Shown: in pieces, positions 37,166 through 50,540 of the stretch
How the letters are laid out: the number at the start of each line of letters is the position of its first letter
Position numbering within the stretch: the first letter of the stretch is position 1
From: Tetrahymena elliotti 4EA
Lineage: Eukaryota; Ciliophora; Oligohymenophorea; Hymenostomatida; Tetrahymenidae
Direction of reading: 5' to 3'
NCBI GenBank assembly: GCA_000231825.2
Contig: JH720365.1
Span: forward strand, 124,001 to 188,000
Length of the DNA stretch: 64,000 bases
Notes under the pieces: model-generated
The model's input: the letters and a program-made list of their open reading frames with translations, nothing else
What the model was told of the DNA's origin: nothing
The model's database searches: none
Translations under genes and position numbers: made by a program

Positions 37166-38800
37166 AAATAAGTCAAAAAACAATTAAATTATTTCTTTAT
37201 TTCTTCACTCCCTCATTTATTTATTTATTTTTAACTTTGAAAGATGATATTAAAATAATAATTTATTCTTGTAGATAGATGTAAAAAAAAATTTTAATTG
37301 TGTAAATAAAAACAAATATTGCTTCGTTCAAATAATCAATATTTTTTAAATTATCAATACATTATTTTTGATATCAAAAAAATAGAGTTTGCTATTTCTA
37401 AAACTTTTTTGTATAATTTTTAAATGAATTGATGCTTATTTTTTGGCACAAAAAGAATAGAATAGTTTTTAATAAAAATAAAACTGAGTAAAAGATTCAA
37501 CAGTATACATTATAATGATTTTAATTTTGTAAAAAGAAAATAAATTCTCGTCTCATTTAATTATACCAAAACTTATTATTTGTAAAAGGTGAATTCATTT
37601 TCTATGATTTTCGAACCAAAATTTAAATAAGAAATAATTATTAGAAAAACACAAGTTGATAATCTGAATAAATATAAAATTTATACCTTATTATCTTTCT
37701 ATATTTAAACATTTTTGTTTTAATATATTATCAAACGTTTTTTATCACAACTTTATTTTTTTGAAAAAAATAAAATCTGTTAAATTTTAAATGTTAAATT
37801 GATATCTTTTATTTTAATAAAATATCGAACTATTTCATCATCAAATATTATAGATTTAATTTATTTCATACAAAATTTAAAAATATTTATTTATTTTTAA
37901 ATATAAAAGTAAAATTGATTGTTTTTATAAATTTGAAAGTTAAAATCAAAATATTTAAAAATATTAAGTGATTAAGAGTAATTAATGTAAAGTTTTTGTA
38001 GGTGAAAATAGAACTATTAGTTTTAAAATCAGTACTATTTTTATTTGTGTAATTTGATAAGAGAAATTCAGAAATAAGTTTTTTGTGTTTTGATTTGGCT
38101 AGTAGCAATTAAATTTAAAGAAGATGAAAAATGAATGCTAGCAAACATGATTGATTGGTTTTGTTAATAAATTTGAATAAATATAAAAAAAGAACTATAG
38201 TAGAAATGAAGAACATGATTGAAAAGTAAAAAATAAAAATAATAAATTAATGAATTTATTTATTTATTAATAGATTAGATGAGATTTTTATAAACTAACA
38301 AATTTCTGCAATTACATTTAACTAATTTGTTAACTTATTATTTTTGAGTTGAAAATTCAAATTAATGCATGATTATTAATTTAATGATAATAATTTGAAG
38401 AATAAGAATACAATTAATATTAAATAAAAGGAAATAATCATAGAAAAAATTAAACATCAATAAATATTGTTTGGTTTGTTTATTTGTTAGTTAGTTAGTT
38501 AGCTAGTAAGCTTTTCTCACAGAAAAATAGTTTTAAAATAGTAAATAAGAATAAATATACCTTAAGCACATTTTGCATTTGAAAGAATTTTCAAAAGTAT
38601 CAGGTAAATACTTAACAAATACTCAAGTTTAACTCTTCTTGTTTCTACTTTTTGAGAAAAAAATAACTAGATTGATTGATAACATATTATTATTATTAAC
38701 ATTTTTAAATCAGTCTTTTTATAGTTTTAAAAAAGAAGAAACAGAATAGAATACCTTTTTCTAAAGATTCTTTTGTTTTATATAAATAAATTTAATTTAG
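37166..38800. other. Intergenic, AT-rich
   Basis: No gene I can support. A Lys-rich 73-codon minus frame at 37887-38108 has no homology that I recognise and no splice context. A TTAG run occurs at about 38486-38504. Confidence 0.55.
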
Positions 38801-41800
38801 ATGGGAGATAATGCTGAGTCAGTAAACCTTCTTGGGAAGGAATTCAGCTCAATCAATAAATTTGCAGGTAACATGAGGAGTTTGTTCTTTGAATTTCTTT
38901 ATGTTATCTTAAAAGAAGATGAAATGTCTAAAATAATATATGCTCTACTTATATTATTGTAATACTTTTAGATATTCTATTATGCTTTCCATCCAGTGGT
39001 AAATATTATAAATTTCTTTAGATATTTTCTACTGCCTTTTTACCTTTCAAACTGCTCTATTTGGCAAAATACTACATTTTCAAAATATTTTTTTAGGATT
39101 TATTTGTTTCAAAGATTAAGTACAATATTTAAAAAATTAGATCAATTCTGTATGGGATACAAGTGTAGCATCAGATATAGCGTCTGCGTTCGGATATCCT
39201 GGTATCTTACATATCTATAGAAATGGATCATACACAGCATTTCTTATTATTTTCTATATTGGTATTATTGCCATTCTCATCTTTTATTTGGGATTCTTAT
39301 ACTCTTTTGTTACTTTGAAGAGACAGAGGCCAATTTCTGGTATTGTGGTCAGCTCTTTGCGTTTAATCATTAATTTAGTTATAACTGTTCTCTTCGTACC
39401 ATTTTTAGATTCCTTCTTTATTGTCATGAATTGTGTTAGCGGTGTTAACTCTGTAACTAATGCTTCTATCTAAGTTATATCACTTTTCCCTGATAACTAA
39501 TGTTGGGTGGTAATGATTTTATATTGATTGACTTTAAATAATTTTTGCATTAATTACTCTAGTTTTATAGACTAGATGTTATTAAAAAACAAATTTTTAA
39601 CTTGATTTAATATATAAATATAATAGGGTATGCATATTTTCTACTTTTCGGCAGGTATTTTCTGTGCTATCCTAATCCTTATGATGAATTATTTCCTTTC
39701 ATTACTTTACTTTGACGGTATTCATAATGATAATAAAGTTAATTCAAGAAGAAATAATCGTGGTATCTTGTCTCTCTATATTTACTAAACTGTTTTGGTC
39801 ATTTGCTACAACTTTTTGAGTGATAGTAGTTATAGAGGTGTTCTCATTTTCATATACTTAGCTGGTTCTATCTTTACATTCTACATGCTTCACATGAATT
39901 CACCTTTCAATGAGCCAATCATTGCAAAGGTCTGGTCTTTCCTCTCTGCTGTTAATGTTTGGACAGCTATTATGCTGACTATGGCTTAGGTAATTAATTT
40001 ATTTTGCATTTTTAATAAACTAATTTATTTTTTATAACAGTTAACAGAAAATATCATCTTTCATGGTATAGTATATGCTTGGGCCATAGGTCTACCGCTT
40101 TTATGGTTTATAGTATTTTGGAGTCCTACTGATAAAAATAAGGTTTAGTTTAAGATTTTAAACATAATTCAAATATTTATTTTAATTTTTCAATATAAAT
40201 AGAGCGAAGCATCAGTTAATGTAAATGTTAATAAATTTTAAGATGCCTAAGAAGTCATAGACCATGCAATTTATGTGTAAAAATTAATCCAAAACGATAT
40301 GAAAAAAACAAAGTCTGGATAGTTGTTAAATGGTTACATAGAATTCCACAACAAGACTTGTTTAGTAGCTAATTGTCCACTTAAAAGAGTCAAGTTTACT
40401 AATAGCGTTTGGAAAAAAGCAAAGAAAAATGAATAAAAAGGACCAAATAACAACAACGGTTCTAAATAAGATAAGCGCTACTAATTTTGTCATGAAATGA
40501 TAAGCAAATTGTTTGAAACAGGTATCTCTAAATTCCCAACTAATATTCCAATCAGAATTTACTACTCTGTTTTCTTGATGAAGGTAATAAAATCAAAGCA
40601 ACATGCCTTAAATGAAGTCTTAGATGCAGAAAATTTTAAATGCTCACTTGATGAAAGATTCGTTTTATACTTTATCAGGTAAATTTTAATTTAAATGTTA
40701 ATTCACTTAAAAGCTTGAATTGAAGCTGTGGATTCAATTTTAAATTTTAAAACAAAGACGTTCAATAGAAAGAGAAATTTCAGAAATCAGTAACTAAGAA
40801 GGAGAAGATTATGGTGAACAGAGAAATCTTGAAGGTAAAATTAACCATTTTAGAGCTGCTATGGAGTAAACTGTTACATTGTTGATGGAATTCTGGAGTT
40901 AATTCTCTGATGATAAGCCTGATCTTATAAAATTGTATGATATTGGTTCAAAGCTATTCCCACTCAAACTTCTGGTTGATGATATGTGGAAAAAAATTAG
41001 CAGAGGTAAAGGTGAACAAATTCCTAAAGTTTTTAGAATCTATTCAAAATATTTGATTGACATCTTCAATGATAAGCAGGGTGGAGTTGAATTACTTGAA
41101 AAGGCATCTAAGATGGAAACTAATTTTAATAACAGAAAGGAATTCCACTTTAACTACTCTTCTGAAGTCAATATAGATGGATAAGAAGATGGTATCATTT
41201 TTATGACAATGGAAGAAGTAAATAAATTCATCATATAAAAACAAGTAAAAATAATTAATTTAACATTTATTTAGGAAAAATTGGGTTAAATCATGGCTTG
41301 CAATCTCACAGTTGCTTGCTTGTTTGGCTATTCTAAGACAGAACTTATCAATAGAAATGTAAATATGCTCCAACCCTACCTTTATTCTAAAAATCATGAT
41401 GATATCTTGAAACATTATCTTGAAAACGGAGATAAGGCTCAGTAAGGAAAGGATAAGAATCTACACATCTATGGAAAGAATAAATCTTAATACATATTTG
41501 CTATCAATTTGAATATAAAGCCTGTTTACCATGCACTAAAGGATGGCAATGAATTCTTTGGAGTTTTCAAGAAAGAAAAAATGATTAAAAATTTAGCCTT
41601 TGTTCATATCAACGAAAAAGGAATCATCAAGGATATCTCTGCATGTAATAATATAATTTTATTGAACAATAATTTTATTAACCTTTTAAATAAAATTTTG
41701 AATAGCTTGCATTAATATCTTGGGTATCGACATGAAAACTATCAGTTTGGAATAGATTAATATTAATAAATTAGTAAGAAAATTTAATTTAAATAGAATT

Positions 41801-44800
41801 GCTTTAATTAATTAAAAAAAATAGTTTGAAGATCTTGATGAAAGAAGAGATGAATACATGAGCAAGTAAGGAAGATAAACTGAGTATATCTTCCCTAAGA
41901 TTAATGAAGATACAGTTATTTTCCGTAAGAGCGATAAAGTTACAAAAGTTAACATTTAAATGACTGAAGTTCGCTTCAAATGTAAGGGTGAAGAATTACT
42001 TGGCAAAATTCTTAAAATTGAGTAGCTTCAAGATAAAGTTATCAAAAGTACTTCAAGACAAAAGGCTCAATAAGCTTAAGCTGCTGGTGGAAGCTAAATT
42101 AAAAAAAATCCCAATGAATCTTTGCTTGGTAATGATCTCAAACCTTAGGGTTAGGGTGGTAGCAATATTGCTTTAGGTGTTTTCCAATTTAAATTATGTA
42201 TCTAGGACGATTAAGAAATTATATATAACGGAGAATTCTATGAAGGAGCTACTTATTCAGAAATGGGTATAAATCAAACTTACATTAATGATTAAAGTGA
42301 TTTGGGTATTAATGATAGCAAACTCAGAGATGACTTGAATCAATCAACAATTAATAATGCAAATGTTATTGTTATGAAATCTAATAAAGTCTAAAGCGAA
42401 TAAAAAAGCAATAATATTGATCTCTAATAGATAGAAGTTCAATAAAAGAATTATGCAGATGGGTAACAATTTTATTAGGAGGAAATAAATAATTTTTTAA
42501 AATTTGTGAATTAAAATAAATAATTAGTATCCGTACTATGAGATTAGTCAACAATGATTTGCATGATATTGATAAATTCAAGGAAGATGATTCTGAAGAA
42601 GAAGAGGAGGAAAAAGATGAGGAAGATTCATAAGTAAGAGGAGAAAAGAAGAAACATTAGAAGCTAAATGATGAGGAAGGTTCTGAGTATGAAACAAGTG
42701 GATTAAATTCAGCAAAAGAATTAAATGAAGAATTAGATAAGCAATCTGAATCTGCCGCTGTGGTTTCCCTTAAATACTTCTCTGTTTTCGTTATTTTAGT
42801 TATGATTATGATGTACTTTCTTTTTTTCTTGAATTATTTACTTTAATTTTATTGAAGCCAAGGGTAAAATTTGTATTAATGTTTTCTCTTTTTAATTAAA
42901 TAGCGCAAGTATCGATTTTGCTATGAAGCGTGTAAGCATAAATGACGAGAGAACTGGACTTGAAAACATAGTCTTATCTTCAAATAGAATTGGTGATATT
43001 TAATAAATTATTACACTTACTCGTGAAATCAGTTTATTAGGTAATGGTAAGGATATAGCTCCAGGAGCACCAGTTATTCGTATTCCTTAATATGCTGCTG
43101 ATTCTAATTCTAAAGCTACATGGGCTTCAGATAGGGCATAATTATTAAACAAATTAACAGCTGCGATCACAGAATTAGAAGATTTAAATATTAAGCTTTA
43201 ATCAAGAGGAGATAGTCTAACGACTTAAATGATGTTTACTTTTGGTAGCAGTAATTAGACATTCGATCTTAATGCCGCCTCACAATAAATGATTTCAAAG
43301 TCTCATAATTTGTAACAAAAGGACTTTTAGAATATTGTAGATAATATTAGTGCAGACTCAGATGCATTCTTTGTTGTCTATAATGGTTTGAACGATTATA
43401 CTGTGGTATTGTTGAGAGATTATAATTCCTAAAACGTTGATGTTGTTGATAAAATTGATACCTTAGAAAGCAACTCTCAAGTATTTTTAATTACATCCGT
43501 ATCTGTTATGGTCTTCTTCTCCCTCGTTTTGAGTGTCTTGCTAGGAAAGACAATTTATGCAAAGTAATTAATTTTAACAGTATTCTTAGATATTCCTGAA
43601 AAAACAGCTAAATATCTTTACTCCAAATGTGAAAATTTCCTCGCTTAATTGGGTTCAGGTGATGAAGGTAAATAAATAAAAAACAATAAATTTTTTGATT
43701 TTATCTTATTTTATTTATTAAGATGATGTCCATAGTGAGGTAGAGTTCTTTATTGATGATAGAGATGAAGGATCTGAAGCTAGAAGCTCATTATTTGGTA
43801 AGAAGAGAAAGAAATTCAAAAATGCTGATAGAGGAAATGTTGGATTTTTACTTAAGATGCTCATCATCACAATTGGTGTTGAAGCATATTTCTTTATTAA
43901 TTTCTTTGTTGGAAGATCTCAAACCGATGTTATGTCAGGTTTATTGACTGAATTCAACTTTACTACCATTGCTGAAAGTTATTATTCTTTAACTCTTAAC
44001 TCCGAAAGACAAATGTTCTTAACTGATAACTGGCCAGCTTTAAACAAGAACAGTGTCCAAAACATTGTTGATATGATTGATACAGTTTATACAGTTGATT
44101 CAACAATTCATGAGGTAATTTATTTTTGAGGATCAATAATCGAATTATCTATCTTTCACTATTCTTTTCTTTATTTTGAGAAAAGATTATCTTTAAAAAC
44201 TTGAAATTTGTTTGAAATAAATATTAAAAAATATTGAAAATCTATTTTTAAATAAAATAAAGGAACATGCACGTAACACGAACTATCATGACAACTCTGC
44301 AAATTATTTGGATGCCTTTGAAAAGGTTATGTTCTAAAACGCTTGTGAAATAGTAAGCTAGCGTTAGGGAGATAGCTTAGCAACTTGTAATGCATTCGGT
44401 AGTGGTGTTGTTCAATAAGTAAATCATAATATTTCAAACTGAAAATAGATAAAAATATTTAAATTTGAAATTAAAATTAGGGTATGATCACAGTCATTAT
44501 TAGATATTTCTAGTTAATAAGATATTTCAAGGATAGATATGACTGGATTCAAGCTAATCCAACTCAAGATTTTGCTTGGTCTTAATTCTCAGGTTTCAAA
44601 GCTGGAGCATATGATAATTCAACTGACAGAAGAAGAAATAATTTAATTAACCTATTAAGACTTCCCGAATCATATGAATTACGTAAAAATAAATTTATTG
44701 ATATGCTAAATATTTATTTTCTTAAACATTTTGTTAATAATAATATAGTCGGCTACGAAGTTATTTACATTAGGGAAACTTTGAGATATTTATAAAGTGT

Positions 44801-45097
44801 ATTTTTAAGTGAAATGAATTTACTTTTCGATAATTATAATGTATAAAGAATATTGCTTTTTGTTCTATTTATTATATTACTATTAGTTGCTGCTTTCCTC
44901 TGCTGGACTCCCTTCCTTGCTTAATTAAATAAAGAAGTATAATTTTTTTTTCTTTTCAATTCTAGTTTCTAAATATTTTATAAAAATAGATTTGGTCAAC
45001 AAAATGCTTGTTATCTTTCATTCCAGTTGATGAAATGACTAAAATCAAAAGTATAGCTGGATTTATTAGAGAATATATTCTAGATAGAAAGATTTGA
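38801..45097 (+). CDS. Tiny-macrocysts (tmcB-like) family membrane protein with PAS domain
   Basis: Sixteen exons: 38801-38998, 39141-39509, 39627-39989, 40041-40142, 40203-40678, 40758-41217, 41275-41644, 41706-41773, 41825-42462, 42528-42812, 42904-43667, 43723-44114, 44263-44418, 44481-44682, 44749-44936 and 44990-45097. Every phase agrees; 1,712 residues. Residues 1-345 form a multi-span membrane block. The middle carries the family motif ETGISKFPTNIPIRIYYSVF (exon 5) and a PAS domain in exons 7-8 (ACLFGYSKTELINRNVN, ISASCINILG). Exon 9 continues with conserved blocks (RFKCKGEELLG), then GIRTMRLV and an acidic linker. Four further membrane segments lie at about residues 1088-1112, 1303-1325, 1403-1425 and 1648-1668. 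PAS domains sense small ligands, redox state or partners; the ligand here is unknown. This family is strongly expanded in ciliates. Likely a plasma or ciliary membrane sensor (inference). Confidence 0.92.
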
Positions 45098-45996
45098 AAT
45101 CTTCTCAATTAGTTTTTTTTCTTTTGATAAATACAAATAAATAAAAACTACTTTTTATTAAGTTTTAAATAATATTTATGTTGGTTACTCTACTTTATGT
45201 GTTATCTATTGATTCTTTTAATTTTTATCTCTTTTTAATCTTTAATCATTTAGCAATACTTTTTTTTGTTTCAAAATTTTATGTTTGTTAATTTTGAGTT
45301 TTAATTACCACATTTCAAAAAAACTTGAAAAAATGATAGTTAATTTATTCCCAAATGAAATTTTTTTTATTCTGAAAAAAATTATTATAAATATGGAAAT
45401 TAAAAAAAATATTATTGCTATTTCGAGGACTTAATTTATTTTGCTTTTATTAAATAAATAGGATTTTTTTGTATGATAAAAAGTGTAATTATCTGCACTA
45501 TAAAAAGCATTTATATTTATATATTTAATAGAATGATAAAAAGAATGTATTCATTTAATCCTGCCAGTATTTAGGTATCAAAGGAGCTATTCAAATTTCA
45601 ATAAGAAAGTAATTAAATTAGATGAAGAGGAAATTATGTGAGAGAGAGTGAGATGATAAAGAAAAGATGAATGAAAAAATGTAGAAATTAGCCACTTAAA
45701 AGTAAATGAGAATGAAAATTTGATTTAACTAAATTAAATAAATAAAATTTTTATATTTTTATTAAATATCATCTATATGATTATGGGATGATGAGGGTGA
45801 TGAGTTATTTATTTATTAATTAATTAGTTAATAAATTCCTATCTTTCCTTCTCTCTTTGTGTCAATTTATCTTTTTTTATTATTAAAATAATTGATAGAT
45901 GTTTCTTAAATATTATGATAATTTAAAAGAATATTTATTAAAAGAAAAAAAAAGATAATCAATAATATTAGCACATAAAAAAAGTAAATAGTAAAA
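45098..45996. other. Intergenic, AT-rich
   Basis: No supported gene. It lies between the PAS membrane gene and the UEV gene, both on the plus strand. Confidence 0.6.
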
Positions 45997-47019
45997 ATGG
46001 GTAAATTCTTGTTTTTTAATAGCTTTTTTAAAGATATTAATCAAATTATTTTTAAAAATCTCATGAATTGTTAAAATGCCTGATCCATTAATCTTAATAT
46101 TCATTATCAAATAGTTGACGCTGCTAACGGTAACTTACTATTATCAATTTTCTTCATTTTATTCCCATTCTACCCCTTAAATATATCTAATTCTCTCATT
46201 TTGTAATAACTTAGCCGTTCCTAGAAGATTCAGACTTCACGAAGAACTTGAACATGGTGAAAAGGGTATTGGTGATGGAACTGTCTCCTACGGTCTTGAT
46301 AATCGTAAAAAATTTAGCTTTATTTTAGGAAAAAGTTTTTAGTATCATCAGAAAAGCTATTAAATTAGATGCGAAAGAAATTAAATGGTTTTTTAAAAAC
46401 TAAAAGTTTGAAAACGTTAAAGCTAGAAAATTAATTAGGATTAGTGAGTTTTCGTTAGTTAATAAAGCATTCAATAATAACTATAAGGCCCTTCTTTTAG
46501 AAGAACAGAATAAAATATTTACTTTTTTAAATTATATCTTAATCTAAATATAAATTTAATTAATATAGCTGAAGATATGACCCTTACCAACTGGAATGGT
46601 ACTATTCTTGGACCCTACAACGTAATTTACTAGCAAAATATTTGATCTTTTAGTCACATACTTATTTTTAAACCAAATTTCAGACTTCTTTTGATGGAAG
46701 AATCTACTCCCTCAAGATCATTTGTGGACCTAGCTATCCCAATGTTGCCCCTGAAGTTAAATTTGTAAGTAAAATCAACCTCCCATGCGTAGACTAAAAT
46801 AATGGAAAGGTATGAATAATTTATATTTTGAGAAAGTTGAATCAAAAAAATTTTTAAATTGCTATTTTAATGAAACAGATCGATATCAACAAGTTCCCCA
46901 TATTAAAGAACTGGGTCCCTAAATATACTCTCGAAAATGTTTTGGTTGCTCTTAAAAACGAAATGAACAGCGGTGCTAATAAAAAGCTTAAGCAACCCGA
47001 TGAAGGAGCTACTTATTGA
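45997..47019 (+). CDS. UBE2V: Ubiquitin-conjugating enzyme E2 variant (Mms2/UEV1 type)
   Basis: Six exons: 45997-46000, 46115-46129, 46215-46304, 46569-46621, 46684-46809 and 46879-47019; 142 residues, normal for the family. Exon 1 is only four nucleotides (ATGG) and exon 2 fifteen; together they give MVDAANA before the conserved [20 protein letters not shown]. Further family signatures are [28 protein letters not shown] and the [11 protein letters not shown] end. UEVs lack the E2 active-site Cys, and none is found at that position here. They pair with Ubc13 to build Lys63-linked chains in DNA-damage tolerance and signalling. Codon third positions are richer in C than in neighbouring genes, which suggests high expression. 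The start is set by the only ATG that joins through canonical GTAAAT and TAG sites into the conserved frame. Confidence 0.95.
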
Positions 47020-48267
47020 GAAAAGTTATTTAATATATATATATTACTAAAATATGAAGAGCTCTTTTTGATATCTCAATAAAATATAATGAAGAGTTCC
47101 AATATAATAAATAGCAATCTAGCATTTAAAATTTTAAACTAAAATATTTTTTTAAAGCAAATAATATTGCTAGTAGTAAATAAATTTTATGTAAAAATAT
47201 TTGTTTTTTATTTCTCTCAATATCAAAATGATTCCTCATTTCTTCATCAAAAAAAGATTTAAACAATTACATTTTTATTTCAAAATAACAATAAGCTAGC
47301 TAGCCACGATTCTGGCAATTAATTTTAATAATTTTCTTTTGATTTAAACTGAAAATTTTAAACGTGTTCTTCAACAAAATTTGCACATCAAACAAATCAA
47401 ACAAAAAAAAAATGTGAAAACAACTTGCTCCTAAAAATAAATTTAATATTTTATTTTATCAACAACACAAAATCTACTTTATTTTAATTAACAATTTTTT
47501 TATTAATCTTAATTTATTTTTCAATTTAGATTTCAGATATTAAAATTAAGAAATTCTCTCGATTAAATTTTTGAAATTTTTTATTTTTTTTTGAATTATT
47601 TAATTTAATATGACCAAAATAAATTTTATATTAATTTAAGTAATAAAATTATTTTTATTCATAAATTTTATTTTTTTAATTTTAAAATTATGATTGTTTT
47701 TTTCATAATTTATATTCCTTACCCACTGATATCCATTTTTGATGAACCATGTTTTTTACATTGAATTATTAAATTTTTTAGGCTCCTCCACAAACTTTGT
47801 TGTAAAAGGTTTAACTTGTATTTTATTGGCTATATGATGATTATTAAGACTAATTTTAGCTATTTTATTTACTTATATATGTATAAAATCTCTTTGATCC
47901 AATAATCTTTTTGTCTTATTCCTTTAATAATAAAAAAATTAACTTTTTTTAAAAATAAAAAAATTTATTTATTACTTTCTAGTAGAACCTTTGTATTTCT
48001 TATTATGTTACATAAGGATCTGATAATTTCTAAAATACTTCTGGACCCTAAATAATTAATTAAATATTAATAAAATTTCTCCAAATAATAAAAATTTCAC
48101 TTATGTGTGAGTACTATTTATCTTTCTTCTATAAAAACTTCTTAAAAATGTTTTCTCTTGATTTGTTTATAAGCTTTAATTATTATATTTAACTACAATT
48201 TTAGAGCTATCTTACGAATTTGATGGTGAAGCCTATTTCTAGATCGAAGAATTAAAACAAAAAAATT
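47020..48267. other. Intergenic between convergent genes
   Basis: AT-rich, no gene supported. A plus-strand frame at about 48180-48345 looks codon-like but overlaps the 3' end of the minus-strand gene and was not accepted. A short TAGC repeat (AAGCTAGCTAGCCA) occurs at about 47292. Confidence 0.5.
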
Positions 48268-50540
48268 TCAAATTATAAATACTTAAATAGTATATTTGTC
48301 ACAAAGAGAATCCTAAGAAAGAGAAGGATGCAAAAATTTTCTCACTTCAAATTAATTGAAAGAAGTCATCGTATCTTAAAGTTCAGAAGAATCTCTTTTT
48401 ATTTTTTTTTAGTTATCTTCTTCTATATGATCAGTTTGATTAAGATAAATATTTGGTGCATCATTTTAGTTAATCATCGAAAGAGATTACTTTCTATTCA
48501 TTTACATAATTTTGAACTATTGATTCATCCCTCTATCTACCTTTTTATATCTTTTAATATTTATTAATTAAAAATAATGTCTATTGTACTCTATATAATC
48601 TTGATAATTAAAATTAAAGAGAATATTTTTGTTCATTATTTATTGATGAAAATATTACGTTCTGAATAGAATTGGTATCTTTTTATAATTGCTTTCTTCT
48701 CCTTTAATTTCATCTTTCTAGAAATTGAAACCCAATTATCTTTAGAATTTTTTGTTGTCTAAGCTTTTACTTTTTAACTTTCCTATGTAAGGACTAGCAA
48801 TTTTTTAGTTCAATATAGCATTATTATCTATCTTGATATATTAATTATGCTAATGATTTGCACTAAGTCCTACATGTTTGAACTAGTTAATCTCATTTTC
48901 TATTTCAAGAGAAGTCTTATAATTATCAACTTTATTTGATAGCTAAGAATATTTAATCTCTCTTTGCATGATTAATTTCTTTTCTTTTTTTCTAGATTTG
49001 AAATAGGCATTGTCTTCTAATCTTAGATTTTCACAACATCTTTCAATTGATTTATATTTAATCTTTTAGGATTGATACATCTCAATAAAATGTATTAAGT
49101 AATTTTCAACTAATTTTATTGTTTCAGGATATTTCTCATTCAAAGAAAATTATATTGCAAACATTTAATTGCTTTCTATAACAAGTGGTCCTCTTTGACT
49201 TTCAGCTAAAACCTTCAATTTTAATAAATTTTATTAGCTTCCATACAATTATTAATTAGTATGTGGTCTTTAATTTCTAATATCTTTTCTCAAAAACTCA
49301 CAAAAAAATATAGAAAAAGGAGGAGTCTGACCCAGAGATATAAGCAAGTGATCAAAAAAATACTACCTTTACCCAAAAGCTTGCTTCTTGAAAAACTGGA
49401 TAAATAGACTTGTATATCACTTCTGGATGAGACCCCTTGTTTTTCTCTTTATATAAGATTCAGGATGATTTCTTGGTTTAGAAAAATATGCAGAGAAAGT
49501 ACTAAACATAAACAAATAAATTTACTTACTTAGAATTATTTTTCTGGATTCATACTGGTAAAAGGATGGGCATCCCACTCATTTTTTGTTGGTACTTTAA
49601 AATTAGCATCTATTCCTTTGAATGCCCAATGAGATATATATCTCTTTTTGACTCTGCATATTGTTTCTGTGCTTGAATTAAGATAGATGAGTTATTCTTC
49701 TTTATTTTTTGGTTGATAATTTGGGGCTTTGAGAATATATTTGCCAATAGTTGAGTATTCTTATGCTGCTTTGTTATAGTGTAAGCCTGTATTACCTTTG
49801 GGAATCCAATTTTAACTTTCAAAATTGTAAACTAGAATATCACCAGTGACATTATCAATAAATATATCATGGACTGTTAGTTTGGATGGATCTATATTTG
49901 AATTAAGTAATTCTGAAATTTGACTTCCATTTAGATATCCATTTATTACATTATAAGGCTTTATATTTAATTTAAATATTAATCAATCAATCAAACAGCT
50001 ATGTAAGCAATTTTTTATTTATTTATTTTACTTTTTCGAAATTGGATGCACTAAGGTAAATCAATCCTTAAAACCCAAAAGAACAAGCAAATAAGACTTT
50101 TTAAGACTTCATGCACATTCTCAGCAATATTATCATCTTGTAATTTTTGATTTATACTAAGTAGAATTTAGTCAATTTTTTAAAAATTTACTTATTCAGC
50201 AGTGGGTGACCAAGGGCGAAGATTAGAGTCTCCAACTAAGAATACCATGTCTAACAAATCAAATTAAGCTGCACTTTCTTTCTTTAAAAATGGTGAATTG
50301 AGCTCATAAATGAAATCTTCAAGGTTATTTCTATCACGCACAAAAAACTCCTGCTCATCATCAATTTTCACCTTATATTCTTTGAATAGCTAATGCAAAA
50401 TAAAAAAATTTTTGGATTAGAAAGAGACAAGCTTTAAATAAAAAAAATAAATGAACCTTGTAGATGATAAACTAAAAATTACTGAAGAGTTAACATCCTT
50501 TAGGCGTCGAAGAATATCCATTAACAATCAAAATCTTCAT
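48268..50540 (-). CDS. Class I glutamine-amidotransferase-like protein
   Basis: Exons 50540-50457, 50389-50192, 50136-50032, 49958-49530, 49435-49373 and 49296-48268, all in phase 0; 635 residues, TGA 48270-48268. It begins with a Rossmann-like strand (MKILIVNGYSSTPKG), then FDLLDMVFLVGDSNLRPWSP and a nucleophile-elbow-like segment KVLFACSFGFQGLIYLSASN, in which Cys sits as in C-x-G-x-Q. Near residue 340, ESNQMFAIQFSLNEKYPET occupies the place of the family GVQFHPE motif, but His and Glu are replaced, so glutaminase activity is unlikely. A coiled, Lys/Gln-rich C-terminal half of about 290 residues follows. I infer a GATase-fold pseudoenzyme of unknown role. The exon 1 donor (GTTCAT) is atypical. 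Each exon length is a multiple of three. Confidence 0.75.

Noticed and set aside
41218..41274. In-frame read-through of 57 nt before the PAS domain
   Set aside because: Canonical GTAAAT...TTTAG and a continuous PAS match after removal favour an intron.
48190..48345. Plus-strand codon-like frame (SYEFDGEAYF...) after a TTTTAG acceptor-like site
   Set aside because: No upstream exon found, and it overlaps the 3' end of the longer minus-strand gene.
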